Source: Monoplex corrugatus (Eukaryota; Mollusca; Gastropoda; Littorinimorpha; Ranellidae). From it: a DNA stretch of 64,000 bases. Positions 48,250-59,949 of this stretch are shown in pieces (the stretch's first letter is position 1; the number at the start of each line of letters is the position of its first letter). The stretch spans positions 53,749,442-53,813,441 of the forward strand of contig CM060307.1 in the NCBI GenBank assembly GCA_030674185.1, written 5' to 3'. The notes under the pieces were generated by a model. That model saw only the letters and a list, made by a program, of their open reading frames with translations. It had not been told where the DNA came from and did not search any database. The translations under genes and the position numbers were made by a program.

Positions 48250-48920
48250 CCCATTCGGACCCAGTCATCAATTATCTTGATGATTAGCCACGCCGACAAA
48301 ACGCGCCAACCAGGTCCAGCCAAGCTACCGGACCAAGAAAGAAACAGGGGAGTTCATACGATTGCAAAAGCGGCTAGACATGCTGCTCCGGATGGAGTGA
48401 CTTCATAACCAACGACGATGTCAGAGAGCGTATGGCCCAGTTAACCCCTTAACTCCCGCACCCTATCCACCAACCACAAAAACTCAACCCTTCGACTCCC
48501 TCACACTATCCACCAGCTTCCTGCGGGAAGCTGATGGATAGGGTGAGGGAATCAAAGGATCAAGATTTTGCTTTGGTAGATCTAGTATAGATGGCAATGC
48601 AGAATGCTGTAGACAGGGTGCGGGAATCAAAGCGTTAATCTCCAGTTTCCGACGACATATGCTAACGGCGCATGAAACGGCTTGGCAACACGTTAAGCCT
48701 CCCTCCCACAAGACACGTCTTCCAAGGGCTGTGGCGAACTCTTAAGGGAAAAGGAAAGATAGGGCGGCCCAAAATCAACTGACCATACACCATCTAGAAA
48801 GACCTCAAGCGAGTACACAGGAGCTGTAGTGACGTCAGGGTGTCGACTGCTGACTGATCCAAATGGAGAGTGTTGACTACCTTGAGAGTCGAACCTCACA
48901 GGAGTGACTGAACTGGACTG
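48250..48920 (+). mobile_element. decayed LINE 3' ORF fragment split by a MITE
   Basis: On plus, pieces ITNDDVRERMAQL (just before 48441), HMLTAHETAW and KGKGKIGRPKIN, then KDLKRVHRSCSDVRVSTAD, SKWRVLTTLRVEPHRSD follow the order of the C-terminal tail of RTE-like LINE polyproteins ("RERTGQ...RRWxGHV...GRPKxTWRRTxExDL"). Several stops interrupt it. The MITE at 48441-48638 lies inside it. Confidence 0.6.
48441..48638. mobile_element. piggyBac-like MITE, complete copy with TTAA sites
   Basis: TTAA at both ends (48441-48444 and 48635-48638), ends CCCCTTAACTCCCGCACC and its near-complement, and the internal hairpin CCACCAGCTTCCTGC/GGAAGCTGATGG. It interrupts a LINE fragment, so it is younger than that fragment. 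Confidence 0.85.
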
Positions 48921-48994
48921 AAGCTTTAAGTGGAAGAACATGTGTCTCCAGGATCGGTCATATGTTGTACATGAAGACCCCACCAGCTTTTGAA

Positions 48995-49330
48995 GACCAG
49001 TACACTTACTTGTCTGTCAGATCGACAGTAGAGTCCATCATCGTCATTATCACCATCATCGTTATCACCATCAGCATCATCGTTGTCGTCGTCGTCGTCG
49101 TTATCATCATCATCATCAATCATCATCTTCTTCTTCATCATCACATCATCATCATCATCATCATGCATGTATGTATGTATGTATGTATGTTGTATGTATG
49201 TATGTATGTATGTATGTATGTATGTACGTATTATGTGTGTATGTATGATGTATGTATATACGTATGTATGTATGTATGTATGTATGTATGTATGGCGTAT
49301 TTATGTATGTATGCATGTATGTATTACCTT
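48995..49330. repeat. (ATC)n and (ATGT)n microsatellites
   Basis: ATC/GTC triplets to about 49163, then ATGT tetramers with occasional variants to about 49325. Confidence 0.95.
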
Positions 49331-50150
49331 TTCATTAATAGCAGATCATGACAGTTACACAACATCCAATCATAGCCACACTCAGAAAGTCCTGTCACTA
49401 CATGTAGACAGGCAACACCTTATGTTCAGCATCAATGCTGTATGTGATTTAATTACATCAAGTTCAAAAGAAAGGTGGCCTGATGAGCACAAGGTCTGCT
49501 ACCGTCAAAACAATAAATTGTAACGCATCACTTTGCTAAGATAAAAGTAATAAACCGTAATGCACAACTTGCCAAACATAACAAAGAAAGGTTGAACATC
49601 ATTCAAAAACAAACAAAAAGAACCAAAAGCTACAAAAAACAAACAAACAAAAAATGCTGTAACTTGTAAAACTGTACGATACCTTTGACATCATTTCACA
49701 ACACTGAGGGATAACAATATAGTATATTAATTCATTAAAACAATATAATATATTAATTCATCAAATACTTAAAATAAGGATTATGCCATGAAATTATACT
49801 ACATTTTACATCAATTGATAAAGCTGAACGATAAGAACACAAAATGTTAATTTATACATCTTTACTGAGCCTCATAGAAAATAACATACAAAATTTAACA
49901 TGCACTTCGGCAACACCGATAAAGAATACAAATTCAATCAACAACACAGAAGATCAGAAAATGTATCACAACAAAATATCACAAATTCGGAAACAGCTCA
50001 GCTGTCGACCAAGGCCAAGAAAGATATTACTATTAAACATACTCAAAAACAATGTAGTGTCTCACATTTCAAGACAAAGGTAAATAAGATAGTCAAGCCA
50101 TTTAACATTCTCCCTTTATATACAAAAAATCGTTTGACCAATAGTTTGTA
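49331..50150. other. AT-rich DNA, nothing recognised
   Basis: No exon, RNA gene or repeat family identified. A short tandem duplication (acaatatagtatattaattcat and acaatataatatattaattc) lies at about 49714-49760. Confidence 0.5.
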
Positions 50151-50199
50151 TTTCTTAAGAGCATTGTGGCCTTCAGAAGCATCAGATGAAATATAATCT

Positions 50200-50569
<370 letters not shown>

Positions 50570-50639
50570 GGTCACTTACTCAGTTCTGGTAAATATGAAA
50601 TAAACACAAAAAAAACAGACATTGAAAAAGGTAAGGGTT

Positions 50640-51780
50640 TTCCAAATAGCTTAGGGTTGTTTAGAAAGATGTTGGAGACCTTTTTTCTCCAGCATTATGA
50701 GGAGAATGGGAGTGCACTCCCAGCTACTCCCTTTCGCTGCCTAAGCTTGCTCGTTCATAATCAGGAACAGGAATCCATTTACAGCTGGGTGCACTGGGCT
50801 GGCATGGTCAAGTCAGGGCATGAATTTGATCACTCATCCATTTAGCAACCACGCTCAATGGTGCTTCACTTGGATAATGAGAGCGAGCGCTTCGACTCGC
50901 TCCCATCTCAAGGATATAAAGTGAAACAAAAGAAAAATTGTCCCGCTGAAGGGGAGTAAGGTGGTACAGATCCAACCTTTTCTTGGGGCGTGCATTATGA
51001 GAGCGGTATCCATCTTTACTTTGCTGTTTCCATCTTATAAATTCTGAACTGGAGCAGGTACTCGTTTACAGCTGGAAGAACTGGGGATAGCAGGCGTAAG
51101 GTTTTTCTCGAGTCAGACTGGATCCCGCCCGGACAGACCGGAAGGCCGAGTTTCTCTATCAACGGCAATCCCGGGGATACAGGAGACAAAAAACAAAAAG
51201 TAGCAAAAGCAATCTCCATTGTAGCAGAAAAGCCGGCATCATGCACTCCAACACAGCAAAACACAGCAGAACACAGTCACCCCAGTAGAAAAAGAATCAC
51301 ACACTTCAACAGTCATAACAGAACGACGTTGTTTGCTTTTTTTTCCAAAAAGGAAAAACAACAACATCGCACATTTCAGTGCAGTAGAAAAACAGTCATC
51401 GAACTCTACTGCATAATCAAAGGAAAGGCAGTTGTGTGGTATGCAGTCAAGCGTGGTCAAATCAAAACTGAGTCCACAATCCTGAGCCGCGTCGTAAGAG
51501 AATGCGGTGGAAGAGACCGAGCCATCCCTGGGTCAGTTGGGTTTGTTTGTTTTTTTCTTCTTCTTCTTCTTCTTCCTTTTCTTTTAGGGCGAGTTCCGTT
51601 CCGCTCTTTCGTTGGTTTACATTCCCTAACTGTGAACACGGTCAGGTACCCACTTACAGTTGCCTAAACTGGAGGCCACACGCACAAAATTTCCCGAGCC
51701 AGATTCGAACTCGTGCAGTTCAGATAGGAAGATGGGAGCTGAACATCTACGTCCACCAGACCTCTCGTGTGTAGTATATT
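50640..51780. repeat. cluster of worn dispersed-repeat pieces
   Basis: At least three pieces share a "tttacagctgg..gaactgg" core (about 50780, 51060, 51650). One of these is followed by ccagattcgaactcgtgcag, which looks like a B-box (GGTTCGAATCC-type) complement, so a tRNA-derived SINE origin on minus is possible. Boundaries cannot be set. Confidence 0.4.
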
Positions 51781-51847
51781 ACAATTCACCGCACGGCGAG
51801 GTCCGGGAACTTTCTGTCACGTCTTTGTATTTCAAAGGAGGGGAAGG

Positions 51848-51863
51848 GGGGGGGGGGGGGGGG
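51848..51863. repeat. G-run
   Basis: About 15 consecutive G. A similar run occurs at 52387-52402. Confidence 0.9.
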
Positions 51864-51949
51864 ACGAGAGGCGGAAAAGATAGAGATGGGTGCGGGACGT
51901 GGGTGTGAATGCAGGAAATATAAATAAGTTTCACCCGCTCAACATAAAA

Positions 51950-52020
51950 ACGATTGTCTAAAGATTTTAGTGGACGTTAAGGAACGAAACGATTGTCTAA
52001 AGATTTTTAGTGAACAAGAA
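51950..52020. repeat. short tandem duplication
   Basis: The phrase acgattgtctaaagattt(t)tagtg.ac...ggaacgaaa occurs twice with a ~42-bp period. Confidence 0.8.
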
Positions 52021-52029
52021 GGAACGAAA

Positions 52030-52165
52030 ATAAAAGAAAGAAAGACGGGTAGGAAATAAGAGAGAAAGAAGAAGGAAAGCAAGGAAGAAAGAAAGAAAGA
52101 AAGAAGAATGAATGAATGAATGAATGAATGAATGAATGAATGAATGAATGAATGAATGAATGAAA
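52030..52165. repeat. GAAA/GAAT microsatellite
   Basis: A purine-rich tract, GAAAGAAA then (GAAT)n. Confidence 0.95.
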
Positions 52166-52327
52166 TGAAGAAAAAAGAAGAAAACAAGGAGGGGAAAAAA
52201 TAGTAAAAAGAAACAAGTGGATAACAAAATCTTTTGCTAGGGTATGCGAATGAACAAGTGAAATTTTCAGCCTACGGCCTTTTCAGTTTAGTTTATTTCA
52301 TTTTATTCTATTTTTTATTTATTTATT

Positions 52328-52331
52328 TTAG

Positions 52332-52375
<44 letters not shown>

Positions 52376-52402
52376 TTATTTTACTTTGGGGGGGGGGGGG
52401 GG
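52328..52402. repeat. (ATCT)n microsatellite plus G-run
   Basis: About twelve ATCT units, a T-rich link, then about 15 G. Confidence 0.95.
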
Positions 52403-52435
52403 CAGCCAGTGAAGCAGTCATGCTCCAGTTAAAAG

Positions 52436-52520
52436 TTGTGCATGCTGAACGTTTTCACGTGTCCAGAAGCCACCGAACACTTGCATGGTTAACAAGATTT
52501 TTAGCGTGCACGTTTTACGT
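52436..52520 (-). repeat. SINE-like dispersed repeat, copy 4 (inverted)
   Basis: On minus it reads gtgcacgctaaaaatcttgt, then aagtgttcggtggcttctgg, collinear with the other three copies. Confidence 0.55.
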
Positions 52521-54095
52521 TCTCTGTGCATATATATACACTTAAACAGGATTAAATGACTAGCAAATCTTCACGTGCTTTGAACTATGAAATGTGAAAT
52601 TACCTTCACCAGTCGATACCTAAACAAGTTCAGACCTGGACCTTCTGTCGAAAAAAACAAAAACAAAACAAAAAAAATCAATGTTTCAACCGCTCGGCTG
52701 CAGCGTCTGTCACGTTCAACTTCTTTGACTAAGAACGACAATCCAAGAGACGGCTGTCCATTCACAAAATAGCAATAACCTGCACGCACATAAAAGTGCC
52801 GCTACAAAGTGAAGAATGTCCCTTGCCCACAAAGGACAACGAAGCTGTACATGACCATGCAAATTTTCAAAATTTATCAATACTTTCTACTGTTTTGCCC
52901 CGAGTAGAAGACAAGGACGCCTACGCACGCATCAGTACTCACATATACATACGTGTGTGCGCGCAAATACACAGACAAAAAATGCATTCTCGCATCGTTT
53001 CGAAGGGGGAGACGTTAACATAGCAGAGAGAAAGAGAGAGAGACACACACACACACACAGAGGAGAGAGAGAGAGAGAGGTCCAGAGATACAACAATCCT
53101 ATTATCATTCAAGAAAAGCAATGTGAAATTCACGCCGTCAGTCGTGTGGCTAACGCCTAATCTGTGATTCAGTCTTCGGTTTTAAGCTGGAAAAAGACTA
53201 AACTTCCTATGACATATCTGAATCGTGTACAGTAAGTATGCTGACAGATCAGAGTCATAACAAGGGAGTCAGTCAACTGTGTCTCATGTAATGCATGCTA
53301 TCATCGCCTCATCAAGCACGATTGCCAACCATGGGGCTTGCAAGCATACAGAGGCAAATAATGTTGCCCTATCATTCAACTTGCTTCAAGTTGTGGCAAA
53401 CGACGAGATGGATATGTAATTAACTGACAAAAAAATTATTTGATGATTTTGAACGGGGAAGTTTGGGGGGAAAAATATATTTTAAAAAAATGGATGATTA
53501 CAACTTCCAAATGGAAAGAACGAAAGAGACATGAGAAAAAATCCTATACAAACAGGAACGAACTGTTACGACACAAATACAATATCATTTACCAAACGAC
53601 AATCTGTGATTTGTCTCAATGTTGTTTCGGGGAATAAAACCGTTAATTTGCCGAGACAAGTAGGAATTAGTGTACCCTTTTGTTAACGAACATCGACAAA
53701 GTGATGGCAAACATAATTTCGCTGAGCAGCCAGTCTATGTTCCTATTCACATCTACACATGGGTTGTGCACACATGAAGAGTTAGGCATTTTGAAGTTTG
53801 TTCAACGAATCATCACACTCAGACAATTCCATATGCGCTTCACCCACAATCAGCCAGACCTTATCCGACAGACCCCCTGAGCCTGCATAAAACCATACGC
53901 GCTGACAAGATTTTGAAAGGGGGGTTGGTGGGGACGAAGCAATAAGCTGACACCACTAGAATGACTGAAGTATTAAGATGGGCAGTAAACATACTAGCTT
54001 TTATGTTGCGAACTAGAATTGAATTCCATACATCAGATTTTGAGTCTACAACTCCATCAAAAGAACCAACAGACCCCATCTCCATTTAACTGACC
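52521..54095. other. intergenic or intronic DNA, no gene seen
   Basis: A short AC/GA repeat cluster lies at about 53024-53078. No exon or transposon was recognised. Confidence 0.5.
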
Positions 54096-54102
54096 CCAAT
54101 CT

Positions 54103-55545
54103 GGCTGACTGGGTTTGTGGTGTCCACTATCAGTCATTGCTGGCTGACTGGGTTTGTGGTGTCCACTATCAGTCATTGCTGGCTGACTGGGTTTGTGGTG
54201 TCCACTATCAGTCATTGCTGGCTGACTGGGTTTGTGGTGTCCACTGTCAGTCATTGCTGGCTGACTGGGTTTGTGGTGTCCACTGTCAGTCATTGCTGGC
54301 TGATTGGGTTTGTGGTGTCCACTATCAGTCATTGCTGGCTGACTGGGTTTGTGGTGTCCACTATCAGTCATTGCTGGCTGACTGGGTTTGTGGTGTCCAC
54401 TGTCAGTCATTGCTGGCTGACTGGGTTTGTGGTGTCCACTGTCAGTCATTGTTGGCTGATTGGGTTTGTGGTGTCCACTGTCAGTCATTGCTGTCTGATT
54501 GGGTTTGTGGTGTCCACTGTCAGTCATTGCTGGCTGACTGGGTTTGTGGTGTCCACTGTCAGTCATTGCTGGCTGACTGGGTTTGTGGTGTCCACTATCA
54601 GTCATTGCTGGCTGACTGGGTTTGTGGTGTCCACTATCAGTCATTGCTGGCTGATTGGGTTTGTGGTGTCCACTGTCAGTCATTGCTGGCTGACTGGGTT
54701 TGTGGTGTCCACTGTCAGTCATTGTTGGCTGATTGGGTTTGTGGTGTCCACTGTCAGTCATTGCTGTCTGATTGGGTTTGTGGTGTCCACTGTCAGTCAT
54801 TGCTGGCTGATTGGGTTTGTGGTGTCCACTATCAGTCATTGCTGGCTGACTGGGTTTGTGGTGTCCACTGTCAGTCATTGCTGGCTGACTGGGTTTGTGG
54901 TGTCCACTATCAGTCATTGCTGGCTGATTGGGTTTGTGGTGTCCACTATCAGTCATTGCTGGCTGATTGGGTTTGTGGTGTCCACTGTCAGTCATTGCTG
55001 TCTGATTGGGTTTGTGGTGTCCACTGTCAGTCATTGCTGGCTGATTGGGTTTGTGGTGTCCACTATCAGTCATTGCTGGCTGATTGGGTTTGTGGTGTCC
55101 ACTGTCAGTCATTGCTGGCTGACTGGGTTTGTGGTGTCCACTGTCAGTCATTGCTGGCTGACTGGGTTTGTGGTGTCCACTATCAGTCATTGCTGGCTGA
55201 CTGGGTTTGTGGTGTCCACTATCAGTCATTGCTGGCTGACTGGGTTTGTGGTGTCCACTGTCAGTCATTGCTGGCTGATTGGGTTTGTGGTGTCCACTGT
55301 CAGTCATTGCTGGCTGACTGGGTTTGTGGTGTCCACTGTCAGTCATTGCTGGCTGATTGGGTTTGTGGTGTCCACTGTCAGTCATTGCTGGCTGATTGGG
55401 TTTGTGGTGTCCACTGTCAGTCATTGCTGGCTGACTGGGTTTGTGGTGTCCACTATCAGTCATTGCTGGCTGACTGGGTTTGTGGTGTCCACTATCAGTC
55501 ATTGCTGGCTGACTGGGTTTGTGGTGTCCACTATCAGTCATTGTG
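54103..55545. repeat. 39-bp minisatellite, 37 units
   Basis: Unit ggctgactgggtttgtggtg plus tccactatcagtcattgct, with no length changes across about 1.44 kb, so it is open on minus (13-residue unit MTDSGHHKPSQPA) and in two plus frames. Variable sites are few: A/G (silent on minus, Asp codon), C/T (Ser/Asn on minus), and rare Pro/Thr and Ala/Thr changes. The pair NQTA-NQPT recurs seven units apart, showing block duplication. On minus the array is preceded by MCRSVLLLLVIRST, a short hydrophobic start. Whether it is translated is unknown. Confidence 0.97.
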
Positions 55546-57860
55546 GATCTTATCACCAACAGCAGCAGCACAGATCTACACATGAAGACCAAGACATGAA
55601 AGGTTTCATCACTGGGATCATTAAAACTTTGAGTAAACTCATAAACGCATCATGTTAAAGATGACAACCACTTCCTTACCGTCTTTCCATCGGGCAAAGG
55701 CTTGAAAGAAAGGGAGCTTTCGAAAGTATTTGTAGTTTTAAGTTCTGCTACTCCTGTCATTGGAACATTTTTTCACTGTCAGTCACAAGCATTCACAACC
55801 AAGAAATATTTAACTTTCAGACATTGAACCAAATTCAGCAAATCGTTAATTAACTGAGGTAGAGTACATTTGAAAAACAAATAAATACGAATAAACACAA
55901 CAACAACAACAAAACAAATAAAATTGCTGTCCCTAATCAACGTCACACTGCAGAAATGAAAACAATGAATCTAACCAAGCCAATAAATAAACAGAGCAAC
56001 ACTTTCTGTCCGAAAAAATGACAATTTCCTAAGTGATGGACTGCTCTAAACTGAACATAAACATAACGAAGAAATGAATAAAACAGCCATCGTTTACTTA
56101 CATTAGTCAGCCCAGGCAGTTGTTGATTAATCAGAGACATTCATACAGTTCACAATTCAAGAAATACAGTTCACAATTTAAGAAGCAAACACACATCACT
56201 TAGCAAAACAGTCAAAAGAAATCACATCTTCAGTAGATGTGGAAAATCCAGATATCAGTCCTTCCTCTGTGTCACGTTACATATTTCTAAATACTCTATG
56301 TAATACCTGACTTCAAAAGACCACACACTATGGCCAGATAATGTATGCTTACTGAAGATGATCTAGTAAAGAAAACGTACATCTATAACCTGACTCCAAA
56401 CATTTTAACTACCAGTCAGATAGCACGCTTAATGAGGGTAATCTACAGGTTCATGTTACAAAATTTGTTCAGTAAGATCGTGCACCTTTTATTCATTCTG
56501 TTCTATTCACACAGATTCACACAGCCAGTATACCTTGTGCTAATTCAAATGATTTCATTACTGAGATACTCTGCAAATTCATATTGCAGAAAATGTCCAA
56601 GGTTGCTTAAATATGAAGGTAATGAGACCTATTTGTTCGTTTGTTGTTGTTGTTGTTGTTTGTTTGTTTGTTTGTTTTGTTTTTTGTTTTGTTTTTTAAA
56701 CACACATTCATATAATCAATAACGACACGATGTGCAAATCTATCAACTGTACTTGTTCATCCAAATCTTCAGTTCTCAAACGCAGTCATTCTATGTGTTC
56801 GTAGACCAGTTTGGCTTCTCGTGAGACAAGCAAATAAACAGCCTGAGTCTCCGACATGATAAATCATTATGATATACAAGATCGACATGATGACGACAGC
56901 ATCCTGACTGTCCATGGACAGCTACAGTGCGTGTCTTGCGTGTGTCGTTCTATTCAATCAACATAACAACACTAATGCTTAAGACATGGATTCGTCCATT
57001 GTCCGGCGTTTCGAAACAGTTGCCCTGTATCTGTCATTTTTAAAAGAAAACTATCAACAGAAATCCAGTCCTACACACGTTGGTCACACTCGTATTACTA
57101 CAAGAAGAAAACAAGCGATCACGTCGCTAGTTAGATCTCCATTGCTGCAGCAGAACCAGATGTTTGCAACAGCAATAGCCTCAGTACAGCGTCGCAGCTA
57201 AGAAACGCGCTGCTAATGTGTTCTTCACTATACTGAAGATTACAAACGTCATTGTTGAGGTCCCAGACGTGGATCATGTTTAATTAAGTGGTGCAATCAC
57301 TTTAGAAATGAAAGATTTGGTATGTGTATAGTTCACCTTGGTAAGCGTTCACAGCTCCCACTTTGTGAACATTTTGAACACATCCAAAAGGGACATACTT
57401 TCTGATGTCTCCATGATAGAAAACATTGTTCACGACATTCGGACAAACTTTTCAGTCATTTCTTTTTATGTTTGTTTTTTACCTTCTATCTCATTTACCT
57501 GTTTATTTATGTTTTCATCTCCAAACTTCGGGGAGCGGGTGGCCACGCATCACTCTATACATATTACATATACAAAGAAGCATCGTAACCTTACGCTAGC
57601 CAACGTTAAGGTTTAGCCCTATTAATATAACGGCACATTCTCAGATTCAAAATACTTTATACAGTTTAAACGAAAACTTACATTATGTTTAGGAGACGTG
57701 ATCGAATCTTATTCATTCAGTACGTTTTCGTCTGTCTGTAGCACTTAATTTTGACTTTCATTAAAATTGTGTAGTGCTAGAAAAGGCCAGTTAAGATGTA
57801 GACGACTTCTTGCAAAATATACGTGCCTCATATACAGAATGATATCTCTCAGAATGGCGT
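55546..57860. other. no gene recognised
   Basis: AT-rich DNA with a GTT/GTTT run at about 56640-56700. A plus-strand 71-codon frame at 56986-57201 (MDSSIVRRFETVALYLSFLK...) has fairly protein-like composition but no supporting splice sites or homologue that I recognise. Confidence 0.45.
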
Positions 57861-57870
57861 TGATGGATAT

Positions 57871-57887
57871 CTTGTGTGTGTGTGTGT

Positions 57888-57961
<74 letters not shown>

Positions 57962-57993
57962 ACATGTATATGTACACGCGCGCGCGCACACAT

Positions 57994-58036
<43 letters not shown>
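57871..58036. repeat. (GT)n facing (CA)n: inverted microsatellite pair
   Basis: A ~88-bp (GT)n tract, a ~30-bp palindromic centre (gtacatgtatatgtacacgc gcgcg) and a ~55-bp (CA)n tract. The two tracts are complementary, so each strand could fold on itself. Confidence 0.93.
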
Positions 58037-58038
<2 letters not shown>

Positions 58039-58328
58039 ACAAAGTAATATCAAATACATGAGACTCCAGGTACGAACCGTTAAAGAGGGCAAGTTTTGTT
58101 ACACAATTGAAGTAGAATCTTTGAGCAGATCAAGTCAAGCGGATTCCCTGGGACTGTGCTGCAGAATTTATAGGCGGTCCTAATAATACTTGAAGGGATT
58201 CAGGTGAGAGAACAGACTGAGGAATGTTTGAAGTTTAATTGTAGTACAGTTGAAAGTAGTCATCCAAATCGATACTGCCGATGCAGCAAGAAATCTTCAA
58301 AGTGGTCACTGCGCTAGAAAGCTGTGTT

Positions 58329-58416
58329 CAACCCTTTAACTCCCTCATCTTATCCACTGCTTTCCTGCAGAAAGCTGATAAATAGGGTGACGAAATAAAA
58401 GGATTAAACGTGAAAC
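58329..58416. mobile_element. piggyBac-like MITE remnant (short)
   Basis: Core hairpin version: AACCCTTTAACTCCCTCATC, TTTCCTGCAGAAAGC, then AGGGTGACGAAATAAAAGGATTAA. It lacks the outer halves of the larger copies. Confidence 0.6.
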
Positions 58417-58779
58417 TTTACTGAGAGTTGTTAAGGGATCTGTCTATACTCTATGTGCAGGCTTGAGGCTGGTGCCGTCATCATTCTGGATCTTCTCCAT
58501 CACATACCACCTGTGATGTTAGTGCATGTGGAATTCATTCCGAGCGCAGAGACGTTATCTTGAGAAATTGAAACTGAAACAATACTCTATATTTGCTACG
58601 ACCGAAAATGCACACTATGTCAACTTTCAGAGTAGAATAAAGGGTACGTCACTCAGTCTTAAAAGTTGAGTAAGGGCATCTCACTCAGATTTCATTGCAG
58701 TGTCTCGACATCAGAAATTGAAGGACCTCTTCTTCGAAGTTTTAAGTCGGTCACTTCAAAGCCCGTTTGGTTTCATTAC

Positions 58780-59010
58780 AGTGTATTTAATACAACAAGA
58801 CAAGACAGGCGCAAATTTTCAAGCGTAAGATCACAAACAAACAAACACCAGATACAAAAATTAGGAGAAAAAGACTGAAACTTCCCTGCAGCTCCGTCCA
58901 GTGTGAGAAAAGGAAAATTTGCGCCTGTCTTGTCTTGTATTAAATACGCGTTCTTATGCTTTTTGTGTGTGTTTTTCTGGTTCCTGTTTGCTTGGATTTC
59001 ATTACAGTGT
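58780..59010. repeat. foldback family, short copy
   Basis: Shares acaagacaagacaggcgcaa, ttttcaagcg and gaaacttccctgc with the palindrome at 15158-15745, and is itself bounded by facing copies of caagacaggcgcaaatttt. Confidence 0.78.
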
Positions 59011-59081
59011 GTTCTTAACGGCACATGTCAGAGACACACCCTCGTACAGTCATAACATTCCTAAATTTACGTATGGAGGAC

Positions 59082-59336
59082 CTGTTGCAGAATATGCATG
59101 CCCAACATTGCAGCATAGGACCTCCAGGTGCTGTGTTGTTGAGGGATGTAGCTACGACTCAAACTGTCCATGCTTAGCGCACGAGTCACCACACGGTCCA
59201 CAAGAGACGTAGAAGAGTTACGGCGAACCAGGGCGCCGCGTTCGCCGCTGTTCGGCGACAGACTGTCTTGCACGAAGGAGCGTGGAATGGTCACCAGTAC
59301 TGACTCCATGGTGATGTTCGTCTGGGTACAGGCGTC
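59082..59336 (-). CDS. orphan exon, 85 residues (Ser-rich)
   Basis: Acceptor is TTGTTTCAG|GAC; in phase 0 it reads DACTQTNITMESVLVTIPRS, then FVQDSLSPNSGERGALVRRN and STSLVDRVVTRALSMDSLSR. RRNSSTS is a PKA/CaMK-like phosphorylation site. The donor is CAACAG|GTCCTC, which is weak, so the 3' edge is uncertain. It joins the exon at 59711-59926 in phase 0. It may be an upstream exon of the minus-strand gene starting at 44555, or of another gene. Confidence 0.6.
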
Positions 59337-59710
59337 CTGAAACAAGTATTGTCAACAGTCAATGTAGTCATTTTGCCTTTTTTTGTTTGTTTGTTTGTTT
59401 TGTTTTTGTTTTGTTGTTGTTTTTACAAATGTTATCTTTGTTTTCTCTAAGTGCTCGCTAAGTCATATGGGTGAAGTTACTGGTGATCCCATACACCTGT
59501 CCCAGTTCTGGGTGGCTTCAAGTTCATATTGCTTATGGTCCAACCGACTATTTCAGACGAATCACGATAATTCTCTTTTGGCTTATTCTCATTCAGAAAT
59601 ATCTCCAAAATTTATAAGTTAATGCTTGTGGCTCTTCTAGGCCAGTGATATTCCAGAATTCCAGATGTCCTGCTTAAGATTATTGTTATTTTATTTTAAT
59701 GAACACTCGC

Positions 59711-59926
59711 CTGTCTGTTTTCATATATTCTGCGCACGGCGTCCACCGTCTCAGCCACGGTTTTGTTGCGTGTGGACCACTTGCTGAGGTTAATCAGACG
59801 CATGGAGTAGCGGCACTCCGGCATGGGGCAGACAAACTGCACACCCACGTCCACCTTCTGCCGCCCCTCCCACGTGCAGGAAGAATGACCCCCCGGTATC
59901 CTCCGTCCTTCCCTTAGAGACTCGTC
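59711..59926 (-). CDS. orphan exon, 72 residues, GC-AG donor
   Basis: Acceptor is TGTATTTTCCAG|GAC. The exon reads DESLREGRRIPGGHSSCTWE, then VDVGVQFVCPMPECRYSMRL and STRNKTVAETVDAVRRIYEN, phase 0 both ends. A CPMPEC pair and an upstream Cys could form part of a metal site or disulphide, followed by an amphipathic helix. The 5' splice site is CAG|GCGAGT, the rarer GC type with otherwise ideal consensus. Family not recognised. Confidence 0.62.
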
Positions 59927-59949
59927 CTGGAAAATACAGACAAGACGGT

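Noticed and set aside
51690..51725. tRNA gene or B-box near ccagattcgaactcgtgcag
   Set aside because: No cloverleaf could be built around it; at most a SINE remnant.
55557..55592. Signal peptide for a secreted repeat protein (minus)
   Set aside because: The longest frame starts at a TTG; the first ATG gives only a seven-residue hydrophobic core with no good cleavage site. Kept as a hypothesis in the findings, not as a gene.
54117..55658. 513- and 482-codon plus-strand frames over the 39-bp array
   Set aside because: Shadows of a repeat whose length is a multiple of three. Common variants change residues in these frames (Ile/Val, Tyr/Cys), so they look less constrained than the minus frame.
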